Below are positions 9,681 through 18,711 of a stretch of DNA of 64,000 bases, piece after piece. The number at the start of each line of letters is the position of its first letter. Position 1 is the first letter of the stretch. The stretch comes from Candidatus Methylomirabilota bacterium (GTDB lineage: Bacteria; Methylomirabilota; Methylomirabilia; Methylomirabilales; Methylomirabilaceae). The position numbers and the translations under genes were made by a program. Location of the stretch: contig PQAM01000012.1 in NCBI GenBank assembly GCA_003104975.1, positions 26,089 to 90,088 on the forward strand, read 5' to 3'. Under the pieces are notes generated by a model. The model did no database searches. It had not been told where the DNA came from and worked only from the letters and a program-made list of their open reading frames with translations.

Positions 9681-10799
9681 ATGGTCACCCCTGACGATGA
9701 ACGCTTTATGCGGCGCGCGCTGGCCCTTGCAAAAAAAGGGTACGGCCGCACCAGCCCCAACCCCATGGTCGGCGCGGTGGTGGTCCGGCAGGGCCGGATC
9801 GTCGGGGAGGGGTATCACGCCCTGGCCGGCGCGCCGCATGCGGAGATTGCAGCGCTGGACCAGGCCGGCGGCGCGGCGAGCGGCGCCGACCTTTATGTCA
9901 CCCTGGAGCCCTGTTGCCATTACGGTCGCACCCCACCCTGCACCGATCGACTTGTTCGGGCGGGACTTCATCGGGTCGTGATCCCGACCCTCGATCCCAA
10001 TCCGCTGGTGTCAGGACGAGGCGTGCAGATCTTGCGCGAGGCGGGAATTGTCGTCGAATCGGGGCTCTGTGCGGAAGAGGCAAACCGCCTGAATGAGGCC
10101 TTTACGAAATTCATCACACAGCGTATTCCGTTCGTGACTCTCAAGGCCGCGATCAGTCTGGACGGCAAGATTGCGACCCGCACCGGAGACGCCCGGTGGG
10201 TCTCCGGCAAACGATCGCGCGAGCAGGTCCATCGCTTACGGGACCAGGTCGACGCGATCGTCGTTGGGATCGGTACCGTTCGGCGCGACAATCCCAGGCT
10301 CTCAACCAGGCTTCCGGAAGGCGGGCGCGACCCGATTCGAATCGTCGTCGATGGCGTTGGTCCGTTCCCGCTGAATGCCCAGATCTTTCAGGACGGCGCG
10401 ACCGCACGAACCTGGATCGCCGTCGCCGCCGATACCCCGGAAGAGCGGATCGACGCCTTGGAGCGTCGCGGACTGACGGTGCTCGAAGCGGGCGGTTCCC
10501 GCGGACGGGTCAGCTTCACACAGCTTCTGAAACGGCTCGGCGAGCGAGAGATCACGAGCGTGATGATCGAAGGGGGCGAAGCCATCTTTACCTCCGCTAT
10601 TGAGGCGGGGATCGTCGATAAGTTTCTGTTATTTGTGGCGCCGATTCTTGTCGGTGGGAAGGGCGCGCCCAGCCTGATGGGCGGGACGGGCGTTGAGACG
10701 ATCGGCCAGGCTTTACGACTGTCTCACATACGGACAGAACCGGTAGGCGAAGACCTGCTGCTTGAGGGATACCGCCCGTCCCATGAAGGCGTCTGCTAG
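9681..10799 (+). CDS. ribD: Bifunctional deaminase/reductase of riboflavin synthesis
   Basis: 372 residues, typical for RibD. It deaminates the pyrimidine product of GTP cyclohydrolase II and then reduces the ribosyl chain with NADPH. The N-terminal deaminase domain (about 1-145) has the zinc motif PHAEIAAL and PCCHYGRTPPC. The C-terminal reductase domain (about 150-365) starts TLKAAISLDGKIA and contains MIEGGEAIFTSAIEAG. ATG 9681 follows GAGGTGGA. It heads ribD-ribE-ribBA-ribH-nusB, all closely spaced on the plus strand. Confidence 0.95.
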   Translation: MVTPDDERFMRRALALAKKGYGRTSPNPMVGAVVVRQGRIVGEGYHALAGAPHAEIAALDQAGGAASGADLYVTLEPCCHYGRTPPCTDRLVRAGLHRVVIPTLDPNPLVSGRGVQILREAGIVVESGLCAEEANRLNEAFTKFITQRIPFVTLKAAISLDGKIATRTGDARWVSGKRSREQVHRLRDQVDAIVVGIGTVRRDNPRLSTRLPEGGRDPIRIVVDGVGPFPLNAQIFQDGATARTWIAVAADTPEERIDALERRGLTVLEAGGSRGRVSFTQLLKRLGEREITSVMIEGGEAIFTSAIEAGIVDKFLLFVAPILVGGKGAPSLMGGTGVETIGQALRLSHIRTEPVGEDLLLEGYRPSHEGVC

Positions 10800-10806
10800 G
10801 CAACGG

Positions 10807-11457
10807 ATGTTTACCGGATTGGTCGAGGAGGTGGGTTACATTCAGCGGGTCCACCGGGAAGGGGGCGTGGCCAAACTGACCATCCGGGGTCAGCAGACCA
10901 CCTCTGCACTTGCGGTCGGCGACAGCATTGCCGTCGATGGGGCCTGCCTCACAGTGACGAGGACGGCATCGACACTGTTCGAGGCTGATCTGTCCGAAGA
11001 AACCTTGGGCCGTACGACCCTGGGCGACCGTCAAGTCGGTGACCCGGTCAATCTCGAGCGCCCGTGCCGGCCGACGGATCGACTGGGAGGTCACTTCGTC
11101 ACCGGGCACATCGACGGGGTTGGAACGATTCACGAGATTCGAGAAACCGGGGGGATGTGGTGGTTCTCGATTACCTATCCTGAGGCGTTGCGATCGCTGA
11201 TGGTCGAAAAGGGGTCGGTTGCGGTGGACGGCATCAGCCTGACGGTGGGTCGGCTCAATAACGATTGTTTTGGAGTCGCCGTCATCCCGCATACCTACCG
11301 CCACACGACGCTGGGCCAGAAGCCGATCGGTGGGCGGGTCAATCTGGAGACCGACCTGCTTGGCAAGTACGTCGTCCGTTACATTGAAGGACGCGGGTCT
11401 ACAGCACACACGGTACCCCTGACCGAATCGCGACTTCGGGAACTGGGATTCGGCTAG
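10807..11457 (+). CDS. ribE: Riboflavin synthase, alpha chain
   Basis: 216 residues from ATG 10807, where the family start MFTGLVEEVG lies; an upstream in-frame ATG at 10762 overlaps ribD and would add 15 unrelated residues. The enzyme dismutates two 6,7-dimethyl-8-ribityllumazine molecules to riboflavin. Two lumazine-binding repeats are visible: the first carries GDSIAVDGACLTV and GGHFVTGHIDGVG, the second GSVAVDGISLTVG and LLGKYV. It lies 7 bases after ribD. Confidence 0.95.
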   Translation: MFTGLVEEVGYIQRVHREGGVAKLTIRGQQTTSALAVGDSIAVDGACLTVTRTASTLFEADLSEETLGRTTLGDRQVGDPVNLERPCRPTDRLGGHFVTGHIDGVGTIHEIRETGGMWWFSITYPEALRSLMVEKGSVAVDGISLTVGRLNNDCFGVAVIPHTYRHTTLGQKPIGGRVNLETDLLGKYVVRYIEGRGSTAHTVPLTESRLRELGFG

Positions 11458-11475
11458 AGTGGTTTCTGAGGGAGA

Positions 11476-12699
11476 ATGGCTATGGAAGACACCATCCAGT
11501 TTCACTCGATCGAAGAAGCGATCCGAGACCTGCGCGACGGCAAGATGATCGTCGTCGTCGACGACGACGATCGGGAAAACGAAGGCGATCTGACGATGGC
11601 CGCCGAAAAGGTGACGCCGGAGGCGATCAACTTTATGGCCACACAGGGTCGGGGCTTGATCTGTATGCCGGTCATCGGCAAACGATTGGATGAGCTCCGT
11701 ATTCCGCCGATGGTGATGGACAATACCTCTCCCCATGAGACCGCCTTCTGTGTCTCCGTCGATGCCAGACACAAGGTGACGACCGGAATCTCGGCCTACG
11801 ATCGGGCCATGACCATTCGGACCATCATCGATCCGAATGCGACCCCCGAGGATCTGACCAGCCCCGGGCACACCTTTCCTCTCCGCGGACGGGAGGGGGG
11901 CGTTCTGACGAGGGCAGGCCATTCCGAAGCCGCGATCGATCTGGCCCGTCTGGCCGGGCTCTACCCCGCCGGCGTGATCTGCGAGATCATGCACGATGAC
12001 GGCGAGATGGCGAGAACGCCCGAGCTCTATCGCTTCGCCCGCAAGCACGATCTGAAGTTGATCACCGTCAAGAGCCTGATCGAGTTCCGCCTCAAACGCG
12101 AGCGCTTCGTCACGCGCGTCGCCACGACGACACTGCCGACCCCTTACGGTCGCTTTACGGCGATCCTGTATCACAGTCAGGTGGAGAACAAACACCACTT
12201 GGCCCTGGTCATGGGCGACTTGAACGCCATCGACGATACGCTGGTGCGTGTCCATTCGGAGTGCCTGACCGGCGATGTGTTCGGCTCGCTCCGGTGCGAC
12301 TGCGGACCGCAGTTGGAAAGGTCGCTCGAACTGATCGCCAAGGAGGGCAAAGGGGTCCTGCTGTACATTCGACAGGAAGGGCGAGGGATCGGCCTGGCGA
12401 ATAAGATACGCGCCTACGAATTACAAGACACCGGTCTGGATACGGTTGAGGCGAATGTCACGCTCGGGTTCCAAGCCGATTTGAGGGAGTATGGGATCGG
12501 CGCTCAGATCCTGTCGGACCTCGGGCTGTGTAATATCCGACTACTGACCAACAACCCGCGCAAGATCGTCGGGCTTGAGGCGTATGGCCTCCACGTGGTA
12601 CAGCGGGTCCCCATCGAGATTCATCCCAACGCCGAGAATCGTGCGTACCTGCATGCCAAATTCACGAAGCTCGGCCATCTGCTTGAAACCGTCAAGTGA
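11476..12699 (+). CDS. ribBA: Bifunctional DHBP synthase / GTP cyclohydrolase II
   Basis: 407 residues. Residues 1-205 form the 3,4-dihydroxy-2-butanone-4-phosphate synthase domain ([53 protein letters not shown]). The rest is GTP cyclohydrolase II, with the zinc cysteines in [18 protein letters not shown] and the RQEGRGIGL motif. It supplies both branch precursors of riboflavin. A GAGGGAG site precedes ATG 11476. It is followed by a 97-base spacer with an inverted repeat before ribH. Confidence 0.95.
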   Translation: MAMEDTIQFHSIEEAIRDLRDGKMIVVVDDDDRENEGDLTMAAEKVTPEAINFMATQGRGLICMPVIGKRLDELRIPPMVMDNTSPHETAFCVSVDARHKVTTGISAYDRAMTIRTIIDPNATPEDLTSPGHTFPLRGREGGVLTRAGHSEAAIDLARLAGLYPAGVICEIMHDDGEMARTPELYRFARKHDLKLITVKSLIEFRLKRERFVTRVATTTLPTPYGRFTAILYHSQVENKHHLALVMGDLNAIDDTLVRVHSECLTGDVFGSLRCDCGPQLERSLELIAKEGKGVLLYIRQEGRGIGLANKIRAYELQDTGLDTVEANVTLGFQADLREYGIGAQILSDLGLCNIRLLTNNPRKIVGLEAYGLHVVQRVPIEIHPNAENRAYLHAKFTKLGHLLETVK

Positions 12700-12711
12700 A
12701 GCGACGGCCAC

Positions 12712-12773
12712 CAGTCATCAGCGGTCAGCTCTCAGGTGGCGTCCGCTGGTGCCTGAACGCTGATTGGTGACTG
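12712..12773. repeat. Inverted repeat in the ribBA-ribH spacer
   Basis: CAGTCATCAGCG at 12712-12723 pairs with CGCTGATTGGTGACTG at 12758-12773, allowing a 3-base bulge. The arms are made of CAGTCA/TCAGC words that recur in other spacers of this window. It could be an intraoperonic mRNA hairpin or a decayed palindromic repeat. There is no T-run, so a terminator is unlikely. Confidence 0.45.
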
Positions 12774-12796
12774 CTGCTTTTTCGCGGAGGTGGACG

Positions 12797-13261
12797 TTGA
12801 AGACGACCGAAGGAACATATCAGGCTAAGGGATATCGATTCGCCCTCGTCGTGAGTCGTATGAACGAACTGATCGCTAAGCGGCTGTTGGAGGGGGCGCT
12901 TGACTGCCTGCTTCGTCATGGGGCAGACGATGCGCATCTGCACCTGGTGAAGGTACCGGGCGCCTTTGAACTCCCGTACGCCGCCAAGCGCCTGGCCGCC
13001 TCACAACGTTACGACGCCGTCATTGCGCTGGGCGCCGTCATACGGGGGGCAACCGCCCACTTCGAGTACGTCGCGACCGAGGCCGCGAAGGGCATCGCCT
13101 CAGCGAGCCTCGATACCGGCGTGCCCATTATCTTTGGCGTCATCACCGCCAATACGCTGGATGAGGCAATCGAGCGGGCCGGGACAAAAGGCGGCAACAA
13201 GGGGTTCGACGCGGCACTGTCGGCCATTGAAATGGCGAGCCTCTTCAGCCAACTCAAATGA
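12797..13261 (+). CDS. ribH: 6,7-dimethyl-8-ribityllumazine synthase
   Basis: 154 residues if started at TTG 12797, which sits 6 bases after GGAGGTGG; an ATG at 12764 would add 11 residues and has no such site. It condenses the RibBA and RibD products to lumazine. The fold is clear: [53 protein letters not shown], and a [17 protein letters not shown] end. His in TAHFEYV is the usual catalytic residue. The gene completes riboflavin synthesis except for the phosphatase step. Confidence 0.95.
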   Translation: MKTTEGTYQAKGYRFALVVSRMNELIAKRLLEGALDCLLRHGADDAHLHLVKVPGAFELPYAAKRLAASQRYDAVIALGAVIRGATAHFEYVATEAAKGIASASLDTGVPIIFGVITANTLDEAIERAGTKGGNKGFDAALSAIEMASLFSQLK

Positions 13262-13389
13262 GTAGACTAAAGACTGAAGGCATTGAGGGAGGGGGACCGG
13301 AAAGATCGTGAACGGCTTAATTCGCATCCCAGAAGATCATGGAGAGGCGTTCGCCTTCAACCTCAATACCTTGACCGCTACCTCGAAAA

Positions 13390-13821
13390 ATGGGTAAACG
13401 TCATCGCGCAAGAGAGCTCGCGCTCGCACTTCTGTATCAGCTTGAGTTTTACCCTATCGAGGCGCTTGAGGTGCAGTCGGGCGCGTTCTGGGCGGATCAC
13501 CCGGCCGGACCGGAAACCCGTTCGCTGGCTGACGAGTTGGTTCGGGGAACGCTGCAGCATCGAAGGCCGATCGATGACCTGCTCGCATCGCACGTGGAAC
13601 ACTGGATCCTCTCACGGCTGGCGCTGGTCGATCTCTGTATCCTGCGTCTCGCCGCCTTTGAACTGCTGTTCTACGGCAAGACCCCGTGGAAGGTGGTTAT
13701 CGACGAGGCCATCGAGATGGCCAAGGCCTTCGGCGGCAAGGACTCCGGCGCCTTTGTGAACGGCGTTCTGGACAAACTCGCCGCCCTCGCAAAAAATCAC
13801 TCCCCTGCCCCGCTCGGATAA
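13390..13821 (+). CDS. nusB: Transcription antitermination factor NusB
   Basis: 143 residues. NusB with NusE (S10) binds boxA RNA during antitermination of rRNA transcription. Family features seen: the start KRHRARELALALLYQLEF, and the C-terminal DEAIEMAKAFGGKDSGAFVNGVLDKLA. It follows ribH by 128 bases; the ribH-nusB pair is widespread. No Shine-Dalgarno stands out before ATG 13390. It converges with a minus-strand gene 18 bases downstream. Confidence 0.94.
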   Translation: MGKRHRARELALALLYQLEFYPIEALEVQSGAFWADHPAGPETRSLADELVRGTLQHRRPIDDLLASHVEHWILSRLALVDLCILRLAAFELLFYGKTPWKVVIDEAIEMAKAFGGKDSGAFVNGVLDKLAALAKNHSPAPLG

Positions 13822-13839
13822 TATCATTGACCACCCGGA

Positions 13840-14163
13840 TTATGGGATGTGGATCAGTCGTTGAAAGATCCGTTGGATCCACTCATCGGCATTCCTCCGC
13901 TCCCCTTCTAACTCCCGTTTCTGATGCGCTAACGCCGTCCTCTCGGCTGTCGGCAGTGTCGGATCCTTAAGCCGGGCCTCAATATCCGCGATCTGCGCGT
14001 CGAGGAAATCCCGTCGCTGGCGCCAGTCCTGAAGTTCCTGTTCATACCACTGCACGTGTTGTCTCGGCGGCGAGGTGGTCGCCTCTCCCGGAACCTGTGG
14101 CAGGTATGCCCAACTGATCACACCAGAGACCAACATGAGGACCGAACCTATACGGCTTACCAT
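13840..14163 (-). CDS. Small exported coiled-coil protein, unknown
   Basis: 107 residues. A signal or anchor segment (VSRIGSVLMLVSGVISWAY, about 2-20) is followed by a charged helical region (about 35-100) rich in Glu/Arg/Gln that should form a coiled coil, including AQIADIEARLKDPTLPTAER. No family recognised. It is downstream of fabF but separated by 178 bases that contain a perfect hairpin (GTGGCG-N6-CGCCAC, 14189-14206), so it may have its own promoter. Confidence 0.6.
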   Translation of the reverse strand: MVSRIGSVLMLVSGVISWAYLPQVPGEATTSPPRQHVQWYEQELQDWRQRRDFLDAQIADIEARLKDPTLPTAERTALAHQKRELEGERRNADEWIQRIFQRLIHIP

Positions 14164-14341
14164 GACTGTGACCCCTACGTTGTTACCGGTGGCGTATATT
14201 CGCCACTATTCATAAGATAGCAGAGGTCCGTTCGAAACGGCTATACTGTTGGAGGGTGCACGGCCGGTGTGGGCTTCTGATGGGATCGTGATGTGCAACG
14301 ATCGATGGGTGGTGTACTTGCGTCCGGCCTGGGAGATCTGT

Positions 14342-15577
14342 TTACGGGTACTGCTTGAACACCAGCGTAGCATTGGTGCCGCCGAAGCCGAATGAGTTGC
14401 TGAAGGCCACACGGACGTGAGCCTGGCGGGCGTGATTCGGCACGTAATCCAGATCGCACTCCGGCTCCGGATCTTCATAGTTGATAGTCGGCGGGATGAT
14501 GCCGTGATGCAGCGTCAGGACCGTCGCGACCGCCTCGACCCCGCCCGCCGCTCCCAGCAGATGTCCGGTCATCGACTTGATGGAGCTCACCGCCATACGA
14601 TAGGCATGATCTCCGAAGACCTTCTTGACGGCCTTCGTCTCGGCGGTGTCGCCGACGGGTGTTGATGTACCGTGGGCATTGACGTAGTCGACCTCTTCCG
14701 GCTTGAGCCCGGCGTCTTCCAGGGCGAGGCCCATCGAGGCGATCGCACCGGCCCCTTCCGGCTCCGGTGCGGTCATGTGATAGGCGTCAGCCGACATCCC
14801 GTAGCCGCGCAGCTCGGCGTAGATCCTGGCGCCTCGATCCAGCGCATGATTCAGCTCCTCAAGGATCAGCACCCCCGCGCCCTCGCCCATGACGAAGCCG
14901 TCGCGTCCCCGGTCGAACGGGCGACTGGCGCGCTGCGGCTCATCATTTCTGGTTGACAGCGCCTTCATCGCACCGAACCCGCCGATCGTCAGCGGAGTAA
15001 TGACGGCCTCAGTTCCGCCGGCAAACATCAGGTCAGCCATACCTCGCCTGATCAGTTCAAACGAATCGCCAATAGCATGATTGCCGGTGGCACACGCCGT
15101 TGAAACGCATGAGTTCGGTCCGCGGAGTCCGAAGCGAATGGCGATATGGCCGGAGGCCAGATTTGTAATGATCGAGGGAATGAAGAAGGGACTGATGCGA
15201 CCGGGCCCTTTTTCGAGTAATATCTTATGTGTTTCTTCCAGGCAAGGTATCCCGCCCATCCCGGTTCCGATGAGGACTCCAAAGCGGCTGCGCTCGCCTT
15301 CGTTCACCGTGAGTGTGGCGTCCTCCGCCGCCATGACTGCACCGGCCATCGCATAGTGGATGAACCGGTCCATTTTCTTTACCTCCTTCTTCTCCATATA
15401 GAGAAGAGGGTCAAACCCCTTGACCTCTGCGGCGATCTTGGTGTCGTGTTGACTTGCGTCGAATCGGGTAATGTGGTCGATACCTGAGACCCCGTGTGTG
15501 AGGCTCTCCCAGAAGGTATCGACACCGATTCCGTTCGGCGCCACCACCCCCAGACCCGTGACAACGACTCGTCTCAT
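14342..15577 (-). CDS. fabF: 3-oxoacyl-ACP synthase II
   Basis: 411 residues from ATG 15577 (family start MRRVVVTGLGVVAPNG); an upstream TTG-type extension is not needed. KAS II elongates acyl-ACP with malonyl-ACP. The active-site Cys is in VSTACATGNHAIG, and the two His are in NAHGTSTPVGD and SIKSMTGHLLGAAG. The C-terminus has the NSFGFGGTNATLVF motif. Last gene of the fab operon, 47 bases after acpP. Confidence 0.96.
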   Translation of the reverse strand: MRRVVVTGLGVVAPNGIGVDTFWESLTHGVSGIDHITRFDASQHDTKIAAEVKGFDPLLYMEKKEVKKMDRFIHYAMAGAVMAAEDATLTVNEGERSRFGVLIGTGMGGIPCLEETHKILLEKGPGRISPFFIPSIITNLASGHIAIRFGLRGPNSCVSTACATGNHAIGDSFELIRRGMADLMFAGGTEAVITPLTIGGFGAMKALSTRNDEPQRASRPFDRGRDGFVMGEGAGVLILEELNHALDRGARIYAELRGYGMSADAYHMTAPEPEGAGAIASMGLALEDAGLKPEEVDYVNAHGTSTPVGDTAETKAVKKVFGDHAYRMAVSSIKSMTGHLLGAAGGVEAVATVLTLHHGIIPPTINYEDPEPECDLDYVPNHARQAHVRVAFSNSFGFGGTNATLVFKQYP

Positions 15578-15624
15578 CGCATTATCCCAGTGCCCCGCTC
15601 TGATCCACGACAACACGCCTCCTG

Positions 15625-15873
15625 CTACGCGGCGGGATGCGCCTTGATGTGGGTAATCGCGTCTTTCACGGTGACGATCTTCTCGGCCTCTTCATCGGGA
15701 ATCTCGATGCCGAACTCTTCTTCCAGGGCCATCACCAGTTCCACCGTATCCAGGGAGTCCGCGCCGAGATCCTCCACGAAGGAGGCCTCCGGTGTCACCT
15801 CTGTCGCATTGACGCCCAACTGATCCACAATAATCTTCTTCACCCGCTCCTCAACCTCCATAACGTCCGCCAT
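15625..15873 (-). CDS. acpP: Acyl carrier protein
   Basis: 82 residues, acidic. It carries acyl chains on the phosphopantetheine attached to Ser in the DSL motif ([20 protein letters not shown]). A start at the internal Met5 (MEVEERVKK) would also give a normal ACP. It lies between fabG and fabF in a canonical arrangement. Confidence 0.96.
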   Translation of the reverse strand: MADVMEVEERVKKIIVDQLGVNATEVTPEASFVEDLGADSLDTVELVMALEEEFGIEIPDEEAEKIVTVKDAITHIKAHPAA

Positions 15874-15909
15874 TGTCCCCCTCTCTACGGCCTCAGTGCC
15901 GTCTTGTGG

Positions 15910-16650
15910 TTAGCCTCGCAAACCGCCATCGATCGTAATAACCTGACCCGTAATATAGCTCGCCGCGTCCGAAACCAGAAATGCCACCAGCGCCGCGACC
16001 TCTTCCGATGTCCCAAATCGACCCGCGGGGATCTGGCCGAGGTAGGCCTGTCGGCGCTCCTCGGGCAGGACCGCCGTCATCTCTGTTTCAATGAAGCCGG
16101 GCGCCACCGCGTTGACCGTAATGGCCCTCGACGCAACCTCCCTGGCGACCGCCTTTGTGAAGCCGATCAGGCCAGCCTTCGCCGCCGAGTAGTTGGCTTG
16201 GCCGGGAATCCCCATCGTGCCGGCCACCGAGCTGATATTGACGATGCGGCCACGCTGCGCCTTGAGCATCGGTCGAATCGCCGCCCGTGTGGTAAAGAAG
16301 GCCCCCTTCAGATTGACGTCAAGCACCGCATCCCAGTCCGCTTCCTTCATCCGGATCAACAGGCCATCCTTGGTGATGCCCGCGTTGTTCACCAAGATAT
16401 CAAGGCGACCAAACCGTTTGATACTGGCCTGAATGAGTCCATCGGCCTCCGACTCTTTGGCGATGTCGGCCGCAACGGCCAGCCCCTCGGTCCCGGTGGC
16501 CTCGAGCTCGGCCACAACCTTTTCTGCCGCCGCCAAGCTCCGGGCACAGATGGCCACCTTCGCACCCTGCGCCGAGAGTGTGAGCGCAATCGCCCGTCCG
16601 ATGCCTCGGGAGCCGCCGGTCACGACCGCTACTTTCCCTTCCAGTCCCAT
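15910..16650 (-). CDS. fabG: 3-oxoacyl-ACP reductase
   Basis: 246 residues, short-chain dehydrogenase. It reduces 3-oxoacyl-ACP with NADPH. Cofactor motif TGGSRGIGRAIAL at residues 11-23, NNAG near 89, catalytic Ser (NISSVAG) and YSAAKAG (Tyr/Lys). The C-terminal YITGQVITIDGGLRG is characteristic of FabG. Between fabD and acpP in the same direction. Confidence 0.95.
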   Translation of the reverse strand: MGLEGKVAVVTGGSRGIGRAIALTLSAQGAKVAICARSLAAAEKVVAELEATGTEGLAVAADIAKESEADGLIQASIKRFGRLDILVNNAGITKDGLLIRMKEADWDAVLDVNLKGAFFTTRAAIRPMLKAQRGRIVNISSVAGTMGIPGQANYSAAKAGLIGFTKAVAREVASRAITVNAVAPGFIETEMTAVLPEERRQAYLGQIPAGRFGTSEEVAALVAFLVSDAASYITGQVITIDGGLRG

Positions 16651-16750
16651 CGCGAAATCTCGTTGTTTTTCGGATTCCGACTCACGCCCGCCAAGCTGGG
16701 GTAGCCGAAATCGATTGGTTAGTGTGTGAGCGTTTTTTGGAAACAGGACA

Positions 16751-17692
16751 CTAACGAAGCGCCGCGACTTCGTTCGCCGCGACTCGCAGCGAAGTCAGAT
16801 CCTCCGCGTGCAGCGCCGCTGCCTCCGGCGCAATTCGCTTGATCAAACCGGTCAACACCTTGCCGGGCCCCAATTCCAGAAAGAGGGTAACGCCCTCCTT
16901 TACCAGCCGCCGCACCACGTCCTCCCACCGCACCGGATTGGTGACCTGCCGGACCAGACTGTCGGCGATCTGGCTCCCACGCGTCAGCAGTTCGGCCTCG
17001 GCATTATTCACCAGCGGGACGATCGGGTCGGCGATCGCAATCGTCTGAAGCTCGTTGGCCAGTCGCTCGGCCGCCGGTCGCATCAGTGAACAGTGAAACG
17101 GGGCGCTGACCTGCAATCGCACCGCCCGCTTGGCGCCCAGCCGCTTGGCCGATTCGACCGCTCGATCGACCGCCTCCGTCTGTCCGGCAATGACCACCTG
17201 GCCGGGGCTGTTCAGGTTGGCCACCTCTACGATCCCATACGACGCGGCCTCCTCACACGCGGCATAGACGCTCCCGGTGTCCAGACCCAACACCGCCGCC
17301 ATCCCGCCGGCGCCCCACGCGACCGCCTCCTGCATGAACTGGCCCCGCTTTCTCACCACACGAATGGCATCCTCGAACGCGAGGCTTTCGGCGGCCACCA
17401 GCGCCGAATACTCCCCGAGCGAGTGGCCAGCCACATAGTCTGCGGCGACCCCCTCGTGTCGGAGCGCGGCGTACGCGGCCATACTGACCGCCATGATGGC
17501 CGGCTGGGCGTTGGTCGTCAGCGTCAGTTGCTCATCAGGCCCGTCAAAGCAGAGACGGGCAAGATCGATCCCTAGTACCTCGCTCCCCTGCTCGAACAGC
17601 CGGCGGGCATCGGGGACCTGCGCCCAGAAATCCCGGCCCATACCGACCCGTTGGGAGCCCTGGCCGGGAAACACCAGCGCAATCCCGTTCAT
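16751..17692 (-). CDS. fabD: Malonyl-CoA:ACP transacylase
   Basis: 313 residues from ATG 17692 (MNGIALVFPGQGSQ); in-frame upstream codons overlap fabH and do not match the family. It charges ACP with malonate. The nucleophile Ser is in GHSLGEYSAL, with the oxyanion Gln in FPGQGSQ and His in SAPFHCSLM. The start is 19 bases after the fabH stop, implying cotranscription. Confidence 0.95.
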   Translation of the reverse strand: MNGIALVFPGQGSQRVGMGRDFWAQVPDARRLFEQGSEVLGIDLARLCFDGPDEQLTLTTNAQPAIMAVSMAAYAALRHEGVAADYVAGHSLGEYSALVAAESLAFEDAIRVVRKRGQFMQEAVAWGAGGMAAVLGLDTGSVYAACEEAASYGIVEVANLNSPGQVVIAGQTEAVDRAVESAKRLGAKRAVRLQVSAPFHCSLMRPAAERLANELQTIAIADPIVPLVNNAEAELLTRGSQIADSLVRQVTNPVRWEDVVRRLVKEGVTLFLELGPGKVLTGLIKRIAPEAAALHAEDLTSLRVAANEVAALR

Positions 17693-17711
17693 CGGCAGGC
17701 CGCGTCTAACC

Positions 17712-18704
17712 TTACCATCGGATGAGCGCCGAACCCCAGGTGATCCCGCCCCCAAAGGCCGTCAGCAACAGCAGATCGCCCCGTTTCAACCGTCCGATTC
17801 GGACCGCTTCATCCATAGCGATCGGGATTGAGGCTGCAGAGGTGTTCCCATACCGGTCGATGTTCATGAAGATCCGCTCCCGCGGCAGATCGAGCCGCTC
17901 GGCAACGGCGTGGATGATGCGGGCGTTGGCCTGATGAGAGATAAAGAGGTCGATGTCGGAGACCTCCAACCCGTTCGCCTTCAGCGCCGCTATCGCTGCC
18001 TCTTCCATGTATCGGACGGCCGTCTTGAAGATCTCGTTGCCGTTCGGCATCTGGATCGTAATGAGCTTCTCGTCAACAACCTTGTGAGTGGCAGGTCGTC
18101 GCGAACCGCCTCCCGGGATAATCAGGTGCTTCCCCTTGGATCCGTCGGAATACAGGTGCGTGGAGAGGATCGAGGGCTCCGCACTGGTCCGCTGCAGGAC
18201 GACGGCTCCGGCGCCGTCGCCGAACAGGACGCAGGTCCCGCGGTCGCTCCAGTCGACGACCTTCGACATGATGTCCGCCCCGATGACCAGGATATTGCGC
18301 ATGACCCCGGCCCGCAGATAGGCATCCGCGACCGAGAGGCCGTAGACAAAGCCGGCGCACGCCGCCAACAGATCGAAGGCCGCCGCCCGTGAGGCGCCAA
18401 GCCGCTCCTGCAACACGCACGCGGTGGACGGAAAGAACATATCTGGGGTAACCGTATTGACGAGGATAAGGTCCAGGTCGTGGGGATCGACGGCGGCCGC
18501 CTCAAGCGCGCGTCTCGAGGCCACCTCGGCCAGATCCGACGTCGCCTGATCGTCGGACGCAATCCGCCGTTCCGAAATCCCCGTCCGAGTGACGATCCAC
18601 TCGTCGCTGGTACTGACCATCCCCTCCAGTTCGGCATTGGTCAGCACCCGATCCGGAACCCAGGCCCCCGTTCCGACAATCCTGCTACCGTACATCACAC
18701 ACAT
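17712..18704 (-). CDS. fabH: 3-oxoacyl-ACP synthase III
   Basis: 330 residues. KAS III starts fatty-acid synthesis by condensing acetyl-CoA with malonyl-ACP. Catalytic triad seen: C116 (AACAGFVYG), H257 (ISHQANARI), N287 (YGNTSAASIP). The C-terminal GGGITWGSALIRW is typical. ATG 18695 is an alternative start three codons in. It follows plsX by 7 bases. Confidence 0.96.
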   Translation of the reverse strand: MCVMYGSRIVGTGAWVPDRVLTNAELEGMVSTSDEWIVTRTGISERRIASDDQATSDLAEVASRRALEAAAVDPHDLDLILVNTVTPDMFFPSTACVLQERLGASRAAAFDLLAACAGFVYGLSVADAYLRAGVMRNILVIGADIMSKVVDWSDRGTCVLFGDGAGAVVLQRTSAEPSILSTHLYSDGSKGKHLIIPGGGSRRPATHKVVDEKLITIQMPNGNEIFKTAVRYMEEAAIAALKANGLEVSDIDLFISHQANARIIHAVAERLDLPRERIFMNIDRYGNTSAASIPIAMDEAVRIGRLKRGDLLLLTAFGGGITWGSALIRW

Positions 18705-18711
18705 CCTGTCG

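Noticed and set aside
10597..12255. 552-codon minus-strand frame across ribD, ribE and ribBA
   Set aside because: It spans three recognised genes in antisense and its translation is low-complexity with no motif or ribosome binding site.
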